A stretch of DNA of 64,000 nucleotides. It comes from Blepharisma japonicum (Eukaryota; Ciliophora; Heterotrichea; Heterotrichida; Blepharismidae). Shown here piece by piece: positions 21,070-31,859 of the stretch. Positions within the stretch are counted from its first letter, which is position 1; each line of letters begins with the position of its first letter. Under the pieces are notes generated by a model that was not told where the DNA came from, searched no databases, and saw only the letters and a list, made by a program, of their open reading frames with translations. Made by a program: the position numbers and the translations under genes. The stretch covers positions 1-64,000 of the forward strand of contig CATKHK010000110.1 of assembly GCA_949751835.1 (NCBI GenBank), in the 5' to 3' direction.

Positions 21070-21861
21070 ATGGAGCCATCGTCGACTGTTTTTAACAACA
21101 CTTACATAGAAACTGCAAAAAGGAGCATAAAATGTGATGCATGCATATTCTTAGCACTTTATTGCATTGCATTTGTCATAGGATTTCTTTCTCAAAGTCC
21201 TGATTATTTTTTCTATATGATTACATTTTTTGCGCCCTACTTAGTTACAGCTATTTTAGGATTCCTTACCTCATCAAACGAACATTCCTGCACAAATTGC
21301 TATAACTGTTATCTGAAATTGACACTTATTCTAGTCGCAATAGACATGGTAAAGGAAATTTATTGGTTATTTTATGTACTTGGTAATTGCACAAGGAATT
21401 GTGGAGGCTATATAATTGGCGCACTTTTGGGTGTAGCTTACGCAAGTTTCGCGATGGTTATATGAAATTTCGCAAATAAACATATAAATAACTTAAAAGA
21501 TTTAATGTCAAGAGGCCAAGATTTTCAAAATCCAGGGAGGACAGTAATATTAGCAAACAAGAATCAGTTCAATCCCTCTACTGTTATAGAGGTTGGCAAT
21601 ACTGTAATAGAAGTTGGCAGACAACCTCAGAGTATTCCTCAGAATTATCATCAGCAGATTCCTCAGACTTATGCTCAGCAGACTTTCCAGAATTATCCTC
21701 AGCAGATTCCTCAAAATTATCCTCAGAACATGCCTCAGAATTATTCGCAGAATATCCCTCAGAATTATCCTCAAGGCATGCCTCAGAATTATCCTCAAAA
21801 TAAAGGTCAAAATAGCTACAATTATAATCCTGTCACTAATGACAGCATTGAAATGACTTAA
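21070..21861 (+). CDS. Four-helix membrane protein with PQNY-repeat tail, copy 1
   Basis: The product is 263 residues. The TGA at 21463-21465 is Trp; the paralogue has TGG at the same position. Residues 20-135 contain about four hydrophobic segments with conserved cysteines (NCYNCY and a C-x3-C pair before the last helix). The C-terminal 90 residues start with a VIEVGNTVIEVG doublet and continue as imperfect repeats of P-Q-N-Y-P-Q-x-(I/M), rich in Gln, Asn, Pro and Tyr. The tail is probably cytosolic and disordered, possibly able to self-associate. The layout recalls small tetraspan proteins with Pro/Gln tails, but no family can be named. The end is TAA, after IEMT, shared with copy 2. Confidence 0.8.
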
Positions 21862-21899
21862 AGTTAATAAAAGTAGTTATTTAATAATAAATTCTAGAA

Positions 21900-22385
21900 A
21901 AAAGGTTGATATGATTTTTATTGCATCATAATATTTATACCAATTTTATTTTCACCGGATTTCGCATTTATTTATGCAAACACTTAATAATTCTTGATGC
22001 TTTTATCTAGGAATTTCAAGAAAGGACGAGACATATTAATTTTTGATTAATACTTTAATTGATTAAAACACTAAACTAAAGAAGATTATCAGGGTTCTTG
22101 AATATTTGAATAATTATTGCTTCTGTTCAAGTATGCCAGTATAATCTTTTAATTAATATGAGCTGAATAATTTATTTTTTGTATAATTTTTCATCAATCT
22201 AATAATTTTAATTTTTGTATTAGAAATTATAAGAAGTTAAATTTTCTACATATTTTAAATCGAATTGAAACTCCGATTTGAAAAATTATTTGCTGAAATA
22301 ATTCTTCTCATTTATATTCCCTTTTAAAGTTTTGAATATTTAAGATAAAGAAAATCTATGAACACTATTATCGATAATAATAAAG
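21900..22385 (+). repeat. Tandem-unit upstream block, copy 2
   Basis: Second copy of the block before the membrane genes. It contains the TTATGCAAACACTTAATAAT and GACGAGACATATTAA landmarks and AATTCTTCTCATTTATATTC about 80 bp before the start of the second gene. Confidence 0.75.
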
Positions 22386-22389
22386 ATAA

Positions 22390-23244
22390 ATGGATCTGTC
22401 ATCGTCTAATTTTAACAACGTCGACATAGAAGCTGAAAAAAGGAACATAAAATACGATGCATGTCTATTCTTAGTAATGTATTGTATTCCAATTATGATA
22501 GGACTTCTTGTACAAAGTCCTGAGTTATTCTTATATTTCACTTTTTGGTATGCTCCCTACTTAATTACAGCTGTTTTAGGATTCCTTACCTCAGCAAACG
22601 AAATGTCACATATGAATTGTTATTCCTGCTACCTGAAATGCACCCTTGTCCTCATCTTAGTAAATATTATTTGGGGATTTCTATATTTTATTGCCATTCT
22701 TACGGATTGTGAAGGTGATTGTGAAGACACAATTTTTGGCTCATTTTTTGCTTTAATTTATGCAGTTTCAGCTTTTTTTTTATGGATTTTCGCAAATAAT
22801 CATGTAAATAACTTAAAAGATTTAATATCAAGAAGAGCCCAATATTTCCAAAACCCAAGGAGGGCAGTAATGATAACAAATAAGAACCAATTCAATCCAT
22901 CTACTGTAATAGAGGTTGGCAATACTGTAATAGAAGTTGGCAGACGTCCTCAGGAGATTCCTCAGAATTATCATCAGTCAGTTTCTCAGAATTATCAGCA
23001 GATTCCTCAAAATTATCCTCAGAGTATGCCTCAAAATTACCCTCAGCAGATTCCTCAAAATTATTCTCAGAGCATGACTCAAAATTATCCTCAGCAGATT
23101 CCTCAAAATTATTCTCAGAGTATGCCTCAGAATTATTCTCAGAATCTCCCTCAGAATTACAATCAGAGTAATCCTCAGAATTATCCTCCAAATAACATCT
23201 ACCCTTATAAACCTAATGCCCCTGAAAGCATTGAAATGACTTAA
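22390..23244 (+). CDS. Four-helix membrane protein with PQNY-repeat tail, copy 2
   Basis: This 284-residue paralogue of the preceding gene has the same four hydrophobic segments, cysteine pairs (NCYSCY, DCEGDCE), VIEVGNTVIEVG doublet and IEMT ending. Its tail has more and purer repeats (I-P-Q-N-Y-P-Q-S-M and variants, about a dozen). Tail length differs by repeat number, as expected from slippage. The codon corresponding to the TGA of copy 1 is TGG at 22783-22785. Membrane location is inferred from hydropathy. Function unknown. Confidence 0.82.
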   Translation: MDLSSSNFNNVDIEAEKRNIKYDACLFLVMYCIPIMIGLLVQSPELFLYFTFWYAPYLITAVLGFLTSANEMSHMNCYSCYLKCTLVLILVNIIWGFLYFIAILTDCEGDCEDTIFGSFFALIYAVSAFFLWIFANNHVNNLKDLISRRAQYFQNPRRAVMITNKNQFNPSTVIEVGNTVIEVGRRPQEIPQNYHQSVSQNYQQIPQNYPQSMPQNYPQQIPQNYSQSMTQNYPQQIPQNYSQSMPQNYSQNLPQNYNQSNPQNYPPNNIYPYKPNAPESIEMT

Positions 23245-23277
23245 ATTTAATAAAAAATATTTAAATAATCATAAATA

Positions 23278-23335
23278 AAATGGATCTGTCATCAATTGTT
23301 TTTAACGAAGCCGTAAAAGAAAAATTAATATAAAA
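23278..23335 (+). pseudogene. Start fragment of a third membrane-protein copy
   Basis: ATGGATCTGTCATCAATTGT and the next 30 bases match the first 17 codons of copy 2, then a TAA follows and similarity ends. Only the start of the gene survives, directly behind copy 2. Confidence 0.6.
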
Positions 23336-23344
23336 AGACTAAAG

Positions 23345-23765
23345 TTTTATCTGCACAGTTTTTTTTTTGATATATATGCCAATATTCTTATCTTAACTTT
23401 TGCACATGCCTTATGCAAGCACTTAATAATTCTTTATATCATCCAAGACAAGGGCGAAACATATTAATATGAATTTAATACTTAATTGACTGAAAGAATA
23501 AATTAAAGAAATTGGCTTAATTATTTAAATTGCGATGCTTATTGCTACTTATCAAGTATGCTATTGCAATTTTTTAAGCGATATAAACTTGATCAATTAT
23601 TAATTTCGAATTAATCTATTTTTTAATTTTAAATTTTAGAAATAAGAGGAAAATTAAAATTTCTCCATTTTTTAAATAGAATGGAAACTCCAGATAAAAA
23701 GAGTAAAGCAATAATGCGATGAAGTAATTCTTCTCTATTTATAATCTTTTTTAAGATTGATTATA
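23345..23765 (+). repeat. Tandem-unit upstream block, copy 3, with no gene behind it
   Basis: Aligns with the upstream blocks of copies 1 and 2, including GCACTTAATAATTCTTTATA, GGGCGAAACATATTAA, TAGAATGGAAACTCCAGA and GTAATTCTTCTCTATTTATA. Downstream (to 24043) no membrane gene follows, so the unit is orphaned. Confidence 0.7.
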
Positions 23766-24043
23766 TATACAATGATTTATATAATTTAATTGCACCATAC
23801 TTTACTATACTGCTTTTCAATTTTTTAAAGGGGTTTACGTGTGGATTATTGAAATAAAATTCCTCACATAAAGTTAAGAAAATATAGAGACTCTGCACGG
23901 GATTTTATTCTACGTATCAATTCCCATTAAACGCTATAAATCATAAAATAATATGCTCACTTCGAAAATCTATTACCAAAATAATCATCGCTTCTTAAAT
24001 TGATTGAGAAATCATTATTTTTATAATTTATTTCAACAGCTAA

Positions 24044-25585
24044 TTAAAGATTCTCATTGACCTTTATTTCTTCACCTATTACTTTATTTCCATTACTCTC
24101 TTTTTCTTCTTTCTTACATACTAGCTCTCTCAAAGCATTCTTATTTTTTCCAATTTTCCTAATTTCATTAAAATATCGGTATGGTACCAACTTAGCTACA
24201 TTTTCTGCCACGTATACTTTAAAATCCTCAAAACTCTGAAACTCTGCTGCTCTAAGTCTTGAATATTGATTTTTTTCTATTAAATCAAGCATTGAGACGC
24301 ATATAGACTTTCCAACATTTTCAAAAATTTTAATATCATAAGCTGGAGGTCCATTATTATAAACTTCGCTATATCGGTCATCAATTAGCGATTCTTCTAT
24401 CCCTGATGATAACACATTATTTGTTGTAATCCCTGAATGATAATTGCATTCTAGTGTATAGCACCTCAGCAATCCAGCTGCTTTGAATATCCCTACTCTT
24501 CCACTGCCTTCTCTTGAGTCTCCATTTTTATCATGAGCTCTCATATTTTCGTCACTAAAATTGCATTGCTCCCAGTGAAAATTAACATTATTTATTTCCA
24601 TTAATTTGGGGAATAAGCAAGTTTCGACCTGTTTTTTGAAGTCATTCATATAGTTACCAAATATAAAAATTCCTTTGATTGAGGCATGAGCGTGTAAGTC
24701 TATATAACAAAAAATCCTTTCTTTATTATTGACTATTAGCTCTTTTATAGCAAAAATTGTAGGGTGTAAAGAAATTATAGGATCAGAGTAAAATCGATTT
24801 AAATTCTGCCCTAAAGTATCAAATCTCATATTTCCTTTGGAAACACCGTCAGGATTCAACATTGGGACTAGCAAAAATACAAAATTATCTAATAATTCTA
24901 TAGCGCGAGGATCTTCTGATAACAGAAATTTAATAAGTCCATTCATCATGAATGAGCTTCCTGTTTCAGCTGCATGAACCCTTGCAGAGATTACGATTAA
25001 TTGTTTTTCTGAAAAATCTTTTGGTCCATTAGGCATCATATCGGTATCTAGAATCCCTTTAAAAGATGAGATGGCTAAATAGTCACATTTTCTGCCTTCC
25101 AAGCTTGAAATCAAATTTTCTCTAAAAATATATAAATTTGGGTTAGAAATTTTGTCTAAGAAGTTTTGATTGTCTTCATAACTTCATGGATAGGTAAATG
25201 CAAAATAAGCAGAGTCTTCAGCGAAGTAATGTGAAAAAGAAAGTTCTGTGCCTTCTGGGGTTGAAACTGCATTGAAATCTGATGTGATCCTTTCCCAATT
25301 TTGCTTGTGATAAGAAAAAACAGGTCGAAAGCCAAACTTATAGAGATTAGTCAAGTTTCCAACATTTTTCACATGGAAAGTCAGAGTTTGGTGTGATGGG
25401 ACAGAAACTTTGAAATAGAATCAGCCTCTCACATTTGTATTAGGAGAATCTGTGCATATTCATAAGAAAAACTTTGATGGTTCTTGCTTTTCTGCTCGAA
25501 TTAAATTACCTGAATCAAAATCTGAAGAAATTTCAATATTTTCATCTGGGAAGCTGAATATGCAATGACTTTGATGGACTTCCAT
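24044..25585 (-). CDS. Cytosolic carboxypeptidase, CCP5 (AGBL5)-type
   Basis: 513 residues in one frame with TGA as Trp at three places in the N-terminal domain. M14 zinc carboxypeptidase of the cytosolic branch. The N-terminal beta domain (residues 10-150) is typical of CCPs. Zinc ligands are H204 and E207 in RVHAAET and a histidine in LHAHA (about residue 300). N and R for substrate carboxylate lie in GQNLNRF, and the catalytic glutamate is E379 in YTLECNYHSG. The LDLHAHAS-x-x-G-x-F-x-x-G arrangement is that of CCP5. These enzymes remove glutamate side chains from tubulin, CCP5 taking the branch-point residue. This suits a ciliate with heavily modified microtubules. The start at 25585 is the first ATG of the open frame. 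Confidence 0.88.
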
Positions 25586-26032
25586 ATTATTTAAAATATT
25601 TCAAATTCTTATCATAAAAGGAATATTAGAAAGGCAATGCTGAAATTAAGGGTTTATAATAAATGACTAATTTAAGACATCCTCTACTTGATTTTTAATA
25701 CTTATTAAGCTTAAATGCTAGACGATATAACTTTTAATGCTCATAGATAAATTTATGAATATTTAAATTATTTTAATTTCATATTTGACGTATTTAAATC
25801 GAAATACTCATGATAATCTGATAGAAATATCAATTTCTCCTTACAACATAAATCAGTAAAATCTATCACTTTATGACGAATGCTTTGATTCTTATGAATT
25901 TATTTAAAAATCAATTTCTAACAGAAATATAAAAAAATATTTTAATATTATTTGGAGAGTAAAGTAGAAGATTAAAACTTTTTCTGCTTAACTGTCTTAA
26001 AAATTGCTAGTTAAATAAGTGAATTTATTACC
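25586..26032. other. Intergenic region, nothing recognised
   Basis: About 450 bp of AT-rich DNA between the carboxypeptidase start and the end of the next minus-strand gene. No frame or motif of note. Confidence 0.5.
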
Positions 26033-27100
26033 TTAAAGATTAGTTAAGTATAAGATTGCTGACACTGAAAGTAGTTCCGCAAATGAGTAGGAGTCTAGAG
26101 ACTCTGATGAATCATATAGCGCAAGACTTTCACTGCAGCTATCAATTGCCCCTGAAGCATGTAGACTCCAGCTTTCAGCTTGCCCATTCATTGCATTATA
26201 ATAATCACAAGCTTCCTTTGTTATTGTATGGCAAAAGCAAAGCATCGCGATATCTGCTGAGTGCGCGTTGCTTCCTGAGCACCTAGAGTCGCTGTTTTGA
26301 ATTTTTGGGAAAATAACTCCATCAAATTGAACGTTAGGATAAATCTTTGGACAAAATCCGTTTGATGATCCATCTCCAGAGCACCTGCATGATTCTGAGT
26401 CTACTTCTTCTGAAGTTTGATCTGATTTATACACACAAGTGCTTCCGATAGTACAGCTCCAAGGCATTTCTACTTTAGATCCACCAACATAAACGCTGAC
26501 GGAGTCACATACACCGCTGGATGTTGTATAAAAAGTCTTGCAGTATTTTGGGTCTGAAACTTTAGTGCCAACATCAAATGACCAATAAGGAGTGCAGATA
26601 CCATTATTGCAGCCAGCTCCTGGCAAGCATTGGTTATCAATTTTGCAAGTTTCGTTCATTTGGGATACTTTTGTGCATTTATAGCTGGACTCAGGACAAA
26701 AGTGCATATAGTCGCAGTCTTCGTCAACCCTACAGGTATCATCTTCAGCTATTGCTTCACAATGATCGCTATTACAGTTTTGGCTATAGCAGTCTTTGTC
26801 GTCGCAACAAGGGAGGTAAGTAGATAAAGAGCCATCGCCTGGGCACTCAGTTTCACTTCCATCAGTAGAATCTGCGACACAAGTAGCATTACTCCAGCTT
26901 GAACTGTCTTTAAATTGGTCTAGATTTGAGCAACTATAGTCGCCTTTGCATGGTCTTGCCACAACTGAGGTGTCATTAACTGCGACGCATTTTTCACCTG
27001 CAGAAACACTCGACCCGCAAGTAACAGTCTTGCAGCTTGATGTATCTACACAAAAGGCTATGCTTACTAAGGTTGCCATAACACAAATTGATCTTATCAT
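26033..27100 (-). CDS. Cysteine-rich secreted surface protein, probably GPI-anchored
   Basis: A protein of 355 residues. Residues 1-18 are a signal peptide (MIRSICVMATLVSIAFC). The mature part has about 40 cysteines in short spacings (DDKDCYSQNCNSDHCEA, C-x4-DCDYMHFC). The last 16 residues are hydrophobic with a Ser-rich stretch before them and no cytosolic tail, which suits GPI attachment. The architecture is shared with the gene at 31860-33023 and resembles ciliate immobilisation-antigen-like coat proteins, though sequence identity to those is not evident. Role at the cell surface is inferred. Confidence 0.75.
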   Translation of the reverse strand: MIRSICVMATLVSIAFCVDTSSCKTVTCGSSVSAGEKCVAVNDTSVVARPCKGDYSCSNLDQFKDSSSWSNATCVADSTDGSETECPGDGSLSTYLPCCDDKDCYSQNCNSDHCEAIAEDDTCRVDEDCDYMHFCPESSYKCTKVSQMNETCKIDNQCLPGAGCNNGICTPYWSFDVGTKVSDPKYCKTFYTTSSGVCDSVSVYVGGSKVEMPWSCTIGSTCVYKSDQTSEEVDSESCRCSGDGSSNGFCPKIYPNVQFDGVIFPKIQNSDSRCSGSNAHSADIAMLCFCHTITKEACDYYNAMNGQAESWSLHASGAIDSCSESLALYDSSESLDSYSFAELLSVSAILYLTNL

Positions 27101-28002
27101 ATTTATTATAAGACAAAAAAATTTTTCGTTCCAAAATCCATGTTATTTTTTTGTAACAGCTTGTCCCTTTTTTAATATAAATTTTGCAACAGAAATTTAA
27201 AAAAATCTGCATAAAAACAGGATTTTATGTAAAAATTTGCACTCTCTTTCTAATTTTTGAAAGTTTGGCGGTTAGTTCTTAAAAAAAAATAAGCTGTAAC
27301 AGTTGCTGCTGAGAAGAGAAAATCCATTTTATAATGTATTAAAAATTAAGTTTATTGTAGCAGTTTTGATTTATATTATTAGATTTTCTTCTGATGATAC
27401 TCACTTGAAGTGAACGCAAATGTTTCGTGATGAGAGCAATCTATTAAATATTAATTAAAATCTTAAGTTACATTCAAAAAAAATTATTGAAAATTCTCAG
27501 GTTTATATTGTCTATCGCAGAGTTGATAATGAAATCCTAGATCTAAATTCTAATTCTTAGGTCTAGAGCAGAGCTTAATGAAATTTGTAACAGAAATTAT
27601 ATATGGAATATCATTATATATATTGAGGTAAATTGGATATTCTTTTCAAGGTTATCGAATAAATCTGCTTCTAAAGCTCTGTTTCCTCATTATTTAGTCT
27701 AAAATACTTCAATCCAAACTCTTTAAAGGGATTTTGAGAAATAAACAATATTTTTCATGAGCTTTTAACATTTTAAAAGGGATTTCAGCTATTTTATATA
27801 CGTAAAGAAAGAATGTTTCTTGTTAAAAGTTAAAATAATACGTTTTATTTCTCTTAAAAGATATGTTTAAACTTCTCATGCTTAGTATTTCGTGAAAAAA
27901 GAGTATTATAAAATTTTCAACGTATTTTAACTGGTCATTTTGGTTCTTTTAACCCATATTTTCTTAATCTTTCTTATAAATCTCATCTTAATTATAGCCA
28001 AA
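27101..28002. other. Intergenic region, nothing recognised
   Basis: About 900 bp, AT-rich, with short T and A runs. I see no gene, RNA or clear repeat. It must include the promoter of the surface protein near 27101-27200. Confidence 0.5.
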
Positions 28003-28847
28003 TTAATCCTCACCGAATTCTTTAGAGTCTTCTGGGGTTTCTAAGCTTATATTCCCTGAACTGATAAATGAATGATGCTTTAATTTTGATTTGGTTAAAA
28101 ATCCTTCCACAGAGTCTTCACCAACTAATCCACTTTGATTTTTCTGTTTAAATTCAGTCCCCAATGAAAGCTTTAAAAACATCTCCTCAGTCTCTTGTGC
28201 CAATTTATTCTAAATTTACAGTACTGTTTCCTTTTGTAAAGTATCTAAATAATCAAAAATATTTCTATCATCTTTTAAAGGTTTCTTCTGGGAATCTCCA
28301 TGAAGTTTCTGTTTTAAAGCAAAATTTTCTCTTTTCAGCCTGTCTATTTCAATAGCCTGCTCATTTATAATTCTTTCTTTTTCTTTTAGCTCTTCAATAA
28401 AGAAATTTTCACCTAAAATTTTTCCTTTTTTAATCAAATCAGCAGTGCTTCGAGAGCTTTGAGGGATTTTTCGCTGCTTTATTGCGCCTAAATCTGGCCT
28501 TTCATTCCAATTATGTTTTTGCTTTTTGTGCAGTGGGTCAAGCTAAGCTAGATTTTACAAGGTATCGATTAAGTGCAGGAAGAGGGCCATCGGGAGGTCC
28601 AACATTGAAAGGTGCTTGCAAATTTTCATTATTTATCATTTCCAGTAATACTTCTGCATGAGTGTTCCGATTTTTCTTTCACGCAGGATTAGTAGTGACT
28701 TCAGAAAGTTTATCAATCTGCCGTATAATTTACTCACTCTTGGATTCTGATTCTTTGATACTTTGGGAGCTTTATACCGAGCCTTTCAATTTCTCTTTAA
28801 AAAATACCAGTGATTATTTCTTTGAATTCTTTATCTAAATTTTCCAT
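28003..28847 (-). CDS. DUF4485 coiled-coil protein, CEP112-like N-terminus
   Basis: Five exons joined by four mini-introns (15, 16, 16 and 15 nt) give 260 residues. Residues 1-90 match the pattern of DUF4485, the N-terminal domain of CEP112: a leading helix, R-I-x-x-W-I-x-K-L, then KKNRNTHAEVLLEMI, then PF-x-x-x-PP-x-G-x-LP-x-L-x-x-YL. The middle is basic. Residues about 150-190 are coiled coil (KERIINEQAIEIDRLKRENF), and the tail is Ser/Glu-rich. CEP112 is a centrosome/basal-body protein, so a basal-body role is plausible. It is much shorter than CEP112, lacking the long coil. Divergent from the SPATA4-like gene with 257 bp between. Confidence 0.75.
28210..28224 (-). other. 15-nt intron 4 of the DUF4485 gene
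   Basis: On the minus strand GTACTGTAAATTTAG. Removal skips a TAA and joins the coil to the Ser/Glu-rich tail in frame. Adenine at position 10. Confidence 0.8.
28543..28558 (-). other. 16-nt intron 3 of the DUF4485 gene
   Basis: On the minus strand GTAAAATCTAGCTTAG. Splicing completes the DUF4485 YL ending and opens the next exon, which otherwise meets a TAA. Adenine at position 10. Confidence 0.8.
28718..28733 (-). other. 16-nt intron 2 of the DUF4485 gene
   Basis: On the minus strand GTAAATTATACGGCAG. Splicing gives the W-I-D-K-L motif across the junction and avoids a TAA. Adenine at position 10. Confidence 0.8.
28793..28807 (-). other. 15-nt intron 1 of the DUF4485 gene
   Basis: On the minus strand GTATTTTTTAAAGAG. 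It contains an in-frame TAA in the unspliced frame. Adenine at position 10. Confidence 0.75.
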
Positions 28848-29104
28848 CTAAATTTGTAGGCTTGCTATAATTTAATTAATAAAGATATACTGAAAAGGAA
28901 ATATATTATCTAAAATTAATAAAAAATACTGAAAATATTTATTAGCATGAAAATTATAAATATTTCGTGATTTATCAATAAATACAATAAAAAATATGCG
29001 ATATCATGATTAAGATAATTTATCAAACGATTTTTAAAAGCTAAGTGCTTCATTTGTATAATGATATATGTTTCAATTGATTAAATGGCAGTTTTTATAT
29101 AAAT

Positions 29105-31456
29105 ATGAGCTTACCTAGAGAAGTTCTCAAGTGAATTCACAGCTTAGACCTCGCATACTCAGTCAAAAACCCCAAGCGCGACTTTCAAAACGGCTTCCTT
29201 GTTGCAGAAATTTTTTCTCGTTATGAAGAATACTCAAATGATATTGAAATGCATTCCTACGATACAGGCCTAAACATTGCCAAAAAACTCAGTAATTGGA
29301 CTCTTCTCGAAAACTTCTTCCGCAAGCGTAATGTCCCAATTTACAAAAAAGACTGGGAGCCTGTAATTTACGCATCTCCAGATGCTTACATTTCACTGCT
29401 TAGCAAAGTCTATCAATTCTTAACAGGCAAAGCACTTGAAGAGCCTCCAATCAAACCAACACAGCATCCAAAAGAAGGTGCATCCCATGCTATGCTATTA
29501 AAAGATAGCGAAATGCAGCAAGCTATTGAAAAAAACCAAACAGGAAAAATGAATCAACTTTTAATTGAAGAGGAGCCTGAAGAGGTGAAAACAACTATTG
29601 GAGAAGTCAAAGTAACTCTTAGAAAAATGCCAAGAGGCAGCTCAAAAGTACTGGAAAAATCCCAGAATAAGCTTCTTCAAGGTATTGAAATTCGAGATGT
29701 CGAAATCAAGCCTGTTGAAAGAAATCTGGTCCAAATCCGGGCAAGTAAAGGCCAAAGTGTCCAAAAAAGCTTAGAACTCAGCGTCAGCGGGTCTGTGAAG
29801 CCTACAGAGACTTCTCCATCACGATTCCCTACAATGCATGAACAAACAGTTACTGTAGCCCGCTCTATAAATGAATTATCAGCAGAGGTCATGTCTGACG
29901 CCCTTAATTATCTAGCAAAATTGCCAGCTGAGTTTGGCTTAGAAAGCCAAACAGGAAACTATGGGAAGTACTTTTTTAAGAATATGGAAACCTTTAGCAG
30001 TGACTTAACAAGTGCCTATTTCGAGTACATGAAAAAGAGAATCAATGCAATTGTGGACCTTGTGATTAAAAACCATCATGAATTCTGGTGTCTGGTTTCT
30101 CTTATGTTTCCGCCTATAGAAAGGCTAAATGTCAACTCAGACCATTTCTTGCATTTAATGGAAGCACTAAGCTTAATTGGTGAAAAAATGAGTTTAACAG
30201 ACCCTAATGTGACAGAAAGGATATTTTTTAAATATTTATTAAGCAAAATATCAAGCTTAATGACAAGCAACCCAGGCAAGCGAGAAGTTTTATGCCACTT
30301 GTTTTATTCTTTTATAGTTCCAGAGCCTGCTTTTAGGATGAAAGCTATACAGAAACTAAGCGAAACACTCTCTGGGTATCATGAATTGATTAAATGTTTG
30401 GCAATTTTAGTGAAGTATGATAAGGAATATAATGACGAGCTACATGATATTTTTATTTATTATGGCTTACTAGGTTTAGAGCATTCCTCTCCATTTGTAA
30501 GAACAGCTGCATTGGCTATTTTTTCACAAATTGCGACGTTAAATCATGTTCCAATCCTCAATGTTGTGCCTCAGCTGAAAGCTCTTGCAGACGACAAGTG
30601 GTGGGAAGTCAGAGCCCAAGCCATACAATGTGCTGGAACTTTGCTATCAATGGTTGACCCATCTGAAGACATGCATACCCAAGAAGCCATTCATGGGCTT
30701 AAAGAAGTAATTTTTAAGTCATTTTACCCTAAGGCTACCAAAAATATCTTAAGAATTGGGCTAGTTTATATTGCCCCTGCCCTACACAAGCATCCCTCAC
30801 TATCTGATCGATATGTGGAGTGTTTGCTAGAAATGCCAAGTGACATAAGGAAAGCTCTATTGGAGTCTCCAACAGAAACCCAAACCCAAACACTTATGGA
30901 AGAAGGCATGTTTGTATTAGGATCTAACACCCAAAGATACAAAATGGGTGGTTGCCCACTATTATGGAGCTCTCCTGCTGTAGCATTAAGTTTAGCAAAC
31001 TATGTAAAATCAAAGGAGCTCGAAAATTTGGACGAAAGCCATGCAGAAATTTTGCTTGCTTGTGTAAAGCCTACTATTTCTGAAGAATTTGACATTTGGA
31101 TCGAGGTTTATCATAAGCTGCAGGAATATATCTGTGTAGCCCTCTGTGATGTGGATTTGTGCTACAAAGCCCAGGAAATCTTGAAAAAGTTCTTGACTGT
31201 GCAAGGGCTTTATGATACTACAGTTGTGAGCTCAAAGGATATTTTATTAAAAGCTTTGAATCTGGTGTTCTCAACAAGCCAAGAAGAAGACTGTGTGCAA
31301 GCTTCAATGGGTTTGTTGAGATTTTTATACTTTGAGAGCGGAGTTAAAATAGTCCAAGACTTCGTTAAAGTGCTTTTGAAGGCTTTTGATGACAAGTATC
31401 ATGATCTTTATATGACTACAGACCTTCCTTCATTATTTAAAGAAATTTCTAGCTAA
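29105..31456 (+). CDS. SPATA4-type CH-domain protein with HEAT/ARM-like tail
   Basis: 783 residues in one frame. The TGA at codon 10 (LPREVLKWIHSLDL) is the conserved Trp of this CH domain. The start lies 144 bp upstream of the next ATG. Residues 1-110 match the CH_2 domain of SPATA4/SPEF-like proteins (YSVKNPKRDFQNGFLVAEIF, LDNW-like and FF-x-K). These domains bind microtubules in cilia and flagella. The middle (130-215) is low complexity, and residues about 240-780 are helical repeats of HEAT/ARM type (SPFVRTAALAIF, DDKWWEVRAQAIQCAGTLL). Animal SPATA4 is far shorter, so the tail is a protist extension or ancestral form. A role in the axoneme is inferred. Confidence 0.8.
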
Positions 31457-31859
31457 TTTAATACTCTTATATTTAAATCTTTCATGAAAATTGCATAGAT
31501 GATTTATTAATACATCTTATATCTACACAAATTAGTTATAAAGTGAAGGCTATTCATCTCCAAAAATGCTTCTAAGCTTATAAAATTTATATTTAGATTT
31601 AAAGAAATAAAAAATGGTAAGAAAATTATTGATTGAAGTATCAGAGTTTATGGTTAGGTCCATCAGCTAGATTTCCACTGCCCATAAATCCTGATAGTGC
31701 TCCCTATAAACTTATTAAATCTATTTTTACGATTAATAAAAATACTGGTTTGTACTTATATATAGCTTCAGAGCACACATAATTCAATTTTTATTAAGCA
31801 TCAGTTTAATCTTATTATTTAGTTTATTTAAAGTATTTAATAGCATAAAAATATAATCA
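31457..31859. other. Intergenic region, nothing recognised
   Basis: About 400 bp between two plus-strand genes, AT-rich, no frame or motif of note. It should hold the promoter of the surface-protein gene. Confidence 0.5.

Noticed and set aside
22901-23191. Long open frame opposite the PQNY repeats, rich in Ser/Glu/Asp/Asn
   Set aside because: It is the reverse reading of the CCTCAGAATTAT repeat, out of register with any start context; a shadow.
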